A model generated the notes under the pieces. The model saw nothing but the letters and a program-made list of their open reading frames with translations, searched no databases and had not been told where the DNA came from. A stretch of 64,000 bases of DNA from Loxodes magnus (Eukaryota; Ciliophora; Karyorelictea; Loxodida; Loxodidae): positions 824,895-888,894 of the forward strand of contig CAMPDV010000084.1 in NCBI GenBank assembly GCA_946699065.1. The letters run 5' to 3'. Every line of letters begins with the position of its first letter. Position 1 is the first letter of the stretch. Both the position numbers and the translations under genes were made by a program. Positions 60,769 to 64,000 of this stretch are shown here, piece after piece.

Positions 60769-63700
60769 ATGGAAAGAATTAAATCTTTTACGAAGAATTA
60801 AATACTTCTTTAGAATTTACCATAGAGTAAAGATTTACCGAGCAAAGGTCAAATAATTAAAATAGTGGAAAGACCAACACTTTAATTTGGAGTTTTAGAT
60901 CCTAATACCAAATACTACTTAACTAAAATTAAGAAAAATATTATATAAATTTTGAAGAATATTTAGAATATAAATTTTAATTGTTTCTTACGAATACCAA
61001 CGAAAATGTTGGCAAAATCTTAAAAGAGAATTGATGAACTATTAAGTGCTTCATAGGTAATTCAAAACAACAGAAAATCAAAAAAAGCCAGCAGTTTGAC
61101 TCTATAAAATTACCGCCAAATTGAATGGCGGTTAAAAGATATGAGTTAAAATGTAAAAGATAAAAATAAGGAAAAGATATTAAATTTTGAAGATTAAAGT
61201 TTTTCAAATTATGATTAATTCGGATTAGAAATTAAAAATTTGTAACGAGCTGAAAAATATGAATAAGAATATTAGCAGTAAATTTTCTATTAACATAATA
61301 AAACATCTAAGTCAATAGAAACACAAACTGAATATTAATAAACATTTAATTAATCTACCTAAACATATGAGAAAAAAGTTTAGTATGATCAATTATATAA
61401 TAAGATTAATAAAGAAACACAAATTTAATAAGAATTATTGCAAACAAATACTTCAACTTAAACTTTACTTTAAGCTAATTAAATATTTACTCAAATTGAA
61501 ATGAAAAACTAGTAAATAAAGGATTTGAACTTAATATAAGAATAATTGTAATTATATATTTAAGATTTAAATTCATAGCAAATATATCAATAAATTGATC
61601 TTAATGAAGCTAGGAACAAAATCTCATTATAACAAGCTCATATCTAATCATTAGATAATGAATGCTATTAACTTAAAAATAAAATTTAAGAATTAGAACA
61701 AAATTAGGAAGAATAAAATTAATAGGCAAATTAATTAATTTCTGCATATTAAATGTAGGTATAATAACATAAAATTAATATTGAGAGCTTAATCTTATAG
61801 AAAGAAAATGATATTTAAAATACTATTTAATTCTATTCTCAATAAATAAGAAACTCTTTCAAATAATAAAAATAATATTCTGATAATCACACCTAAACTT
61901 TTCAAGAAATGTAAATAAAATCATTATAAACTAACTAATATATATAAACTGATCAAAATAATAAGATAACTTTAGAAAATTATAGCTAAACTCTAGCAAA
62001 TTAATAATTGAACAAATAAATCTAAACATAAAAAACGTTTATGAATAATCATGAAACAATGACTAATATTACTGAATAACATCTAAATCATTTTTATTAG
62101 GAGTGTAAATAATCGAAATAAATCAATTTAGAATTATAGCAAGTTTATAATGATTTGAATACTAAATATATTTAATTAATTAAGGAGCATGATCACTAAT
62201 TTGAGCTAAAATTAAATGCATATGCTGAGATATCATAACTTTAAAAAAATTAAAAAAAATCTTAGGTTCAGCAATTTTAAAAAGCATTAAAATGAGATGT
62301 AGCAACTCAAACCCTTAATTTTAATAATAATGACTTGAGAGAAAGTTAAAATTTAATATAAGACTTTTCTAATTTTATAACAACAAATAATTAATCCTCT
62401 CATAAAGATTCTAATTCAGTTGATTTAATAATATTTGGTAAGAGAAACTGGAGAGATGCTCACCTAAATCAAGAAAAATTAAATCTAAAATAACGAAATC
62501 TATTATTTAATTTTGATATTGAGGAAATTATAAAGAGATATAACTTTAAAAACGAAAAATTTGTATAATTTTTAAGATAAAAAAAACGATAAAATTAAAA
62601 TCTCTTAACCACTATCGAAAACAGATTTATTACGTTATCTTGCGAACTTGATTATGCTACATGTGATGGAATTTCAGTTCCTATAAAAATAGACCAAAAA
62701 CTATCTTAATAATATGATACGTTAACTTTATATACTATTATTTACTACAGAAACTCAATGTTATAAGCACCAAAATTACTTCACATTTAAATAAGCAATA
62801 ACTAAAAATTCCTTTGCATCTATGATCCAGGTCTTAAAGGTGGAGTAAAATAGAACTAATTAAAACTAGCACATTGTAACATGAATTCGATCTAAACAAA
62901 ATAATTAAGTATTGAATAATTTACTAAACGATAAGAAATTGATATATTTTCTATTAATGAAACTTGACAGCATCAATATTTTACTCCTATATCAATTTAT
63001 GGGTATAGAACTTTCTTTAAAAATTGTGAAGACTCTTAAAGAGCAGGGGGTGTTTGTTTTATTGTTAAATAAGAACTTGATTCGAAATAAATAGAATTGG
63101 ATTTTGGTTAATAAAATAATAGATTTCTACTTATAAAAGTAAATGATATGTATTTTGCTACATGTTATATGCCAACTGATGAAAAGTCTTTAATAATAAA
63201 AGATTAATCTTACTCAAACTTAGAATTAATACTTAGAGAAGTTGGAGATTAAGCACTCATACTAATGGGTGATTTTAACGCTCTTTTGCATGGATATGGT
63301 AGCAACAATTAAATAAACTCTTAGGACAATGCTTAGAGACTGCTAAAATTCATTAAAGATTATGATATGCAAGTATTAAACAATTAAAATTTGGATACTT
63401 TTAGAAGTAGAGTTAATAATAAAACATATTGCAATGATTATATTATTGCTAACTATCATATTAACATTAACTAGATAACTGAGTTCTAAGTTATTTAAAC
63501 TAGTGCACTTGATACAGATCATTTTCCGATATTATTTAACTTAAATATCTCAAATATAAACAGGAATATACCGATACTTGCTCCCAGAGTTAATTTCAAG
63601 ATTAATAAACTTTAAAATTTAGAAATAAGATCTTATTACAAAGCTGAATTCGATGGATGTTCAATTGTTTTTGATATGATTAATGAAAATAATATAGATG

Positions 63701-64000
63701 AGCAGTATAATTACATTAAGTATGTTTTAATAAATAATGCAGATAATGTTTTAGGATAAGTTTGATAAAATAACAATTTTAATAGATTACCATCCAACTT
63801 AATTTAAAGTTTTAATGCCGCAAAATAAGCACAAAAAGATTACTAATAGGCTTTATAGTAAGAAGGAAGAGTAAATTAGATTGTAATAAAATTAGCTTAA
63901 GAAAAAATTAAAAAATTCAATAGATATAAAAGAAATTACTGAAAATTCAAAATAAAATAAGCTAAAAATAATAGAGAAGAAATGAACAAAACTCCACCTA
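60769..64000 (+). CDS. LINE ORF2, APE endonuclease part (runs off window)
   Basis: 1077 codons in one frame to the window edge with no frameshift, Gln mostly as TAA/TAG. Residues about 1-600 are Gln/Asn-rich coiled coil. The APE-type endonuclease, which nicks target DNA to prime reverse transcription, spans about 62850-63560: LKLAHCNMNSI; EIDIFSINET-x-QHQYF with TGA exactly at the Trp of the QETW motif; RAGGVCFIVK; LILMGDFNALLHGYGS; CNDYIIA; and the catalytic DTDHFPI. In-frame TGA occurs at 62293, 62965, 63763 and 63940, and TGG twice. Reverse transcriptase should follow beyond 64000. Confidence 0.88.

Noticed and set aside
1-64000. tRNA, rRNA, CRISPR, bacterial promoters or riboswitches
   Set aside because: None seen; the genetic code, introns and LINEs indicate a eukaryote (ciliate), so bacterial features are not expected.

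Overview
This AT-rich window (roughly four fifths A+T by eye) looks like nuclear DNA of a ciliate. Recognisable proteins read through only if TAA and TAG mean glutamine, so standard-code ORF calling misses almost every gene. In the same reading frames TGA repeatedly sits where a conserved tryptophan is expected: WD40 blades, the QETW-type motif of a LINE endonuclease, a retroelement zinc knuckle and the N-W-x-P motif of a LINE reverse transcriptase. TGA also ends the WD40 genes. That combination resembles the karyorelict or Condylostoma-type codes (NCBI tables 27/28). The alternative is a Tetrahymena/Paramecium-type code with TGG-to-TGA decay in germline-limited DNA. Two very short introns (28 and 24 nt) are visible. 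I cannot name the species.

Layout. Positions 1-18905 and 31403-51244 are the arms of a giant inverted repeat around a 12.5 kb spacer. The arms differ by substitutions and indels, and arm 2 is about 0.95 kb longer because of a later retroelement insertion plus a small internal duplication. The spacer holds a third, direct copy (about 19765-26200) of the outer module, followed by a LINE with a clear reverse transcriptase (26195-29320). The module continues outside arm 2 to about 53410. From 53.4 kb to the right end the DNA is not part of the inverted repeat. It holds a decayed sterol desaturase/fatty acid hydroxylase-like gene, several retroelement ORF1 genes, and the start of a long LINE ORF2 with an APE-type endonuclease that runs off the window.

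Gene content. (i) WD40-repeat genes: one per arm (590-1640 and 49584-50655), a frameshifted third copy at 22432-23514, and a broken pentapeptide-repeat/WD40 gene in each arm (about 7.6-8.8 kb and 41.5-42.7 kb). (ii) A family of small coiled-coil/CCHC zinc-knuckle genes resembling LINE ORF1. Several sit alone between target-site duplications, start with an A-run plus ATGG, and in some copies end in conserved hairpins and a (TTA)n tail, so they look like independently mobile units. (iii) A 350-bp hairpin-headed repeat in four places, once inside the LINE. (iv) A few unrecognised coding segments.

Most of the remaining 60 percent or so is AT-rich DNA in which I see no convincing gene. When all three stop codons may be sense, open frames alone prove little in such DNA, so unrecognised ORFs carry low confidence.
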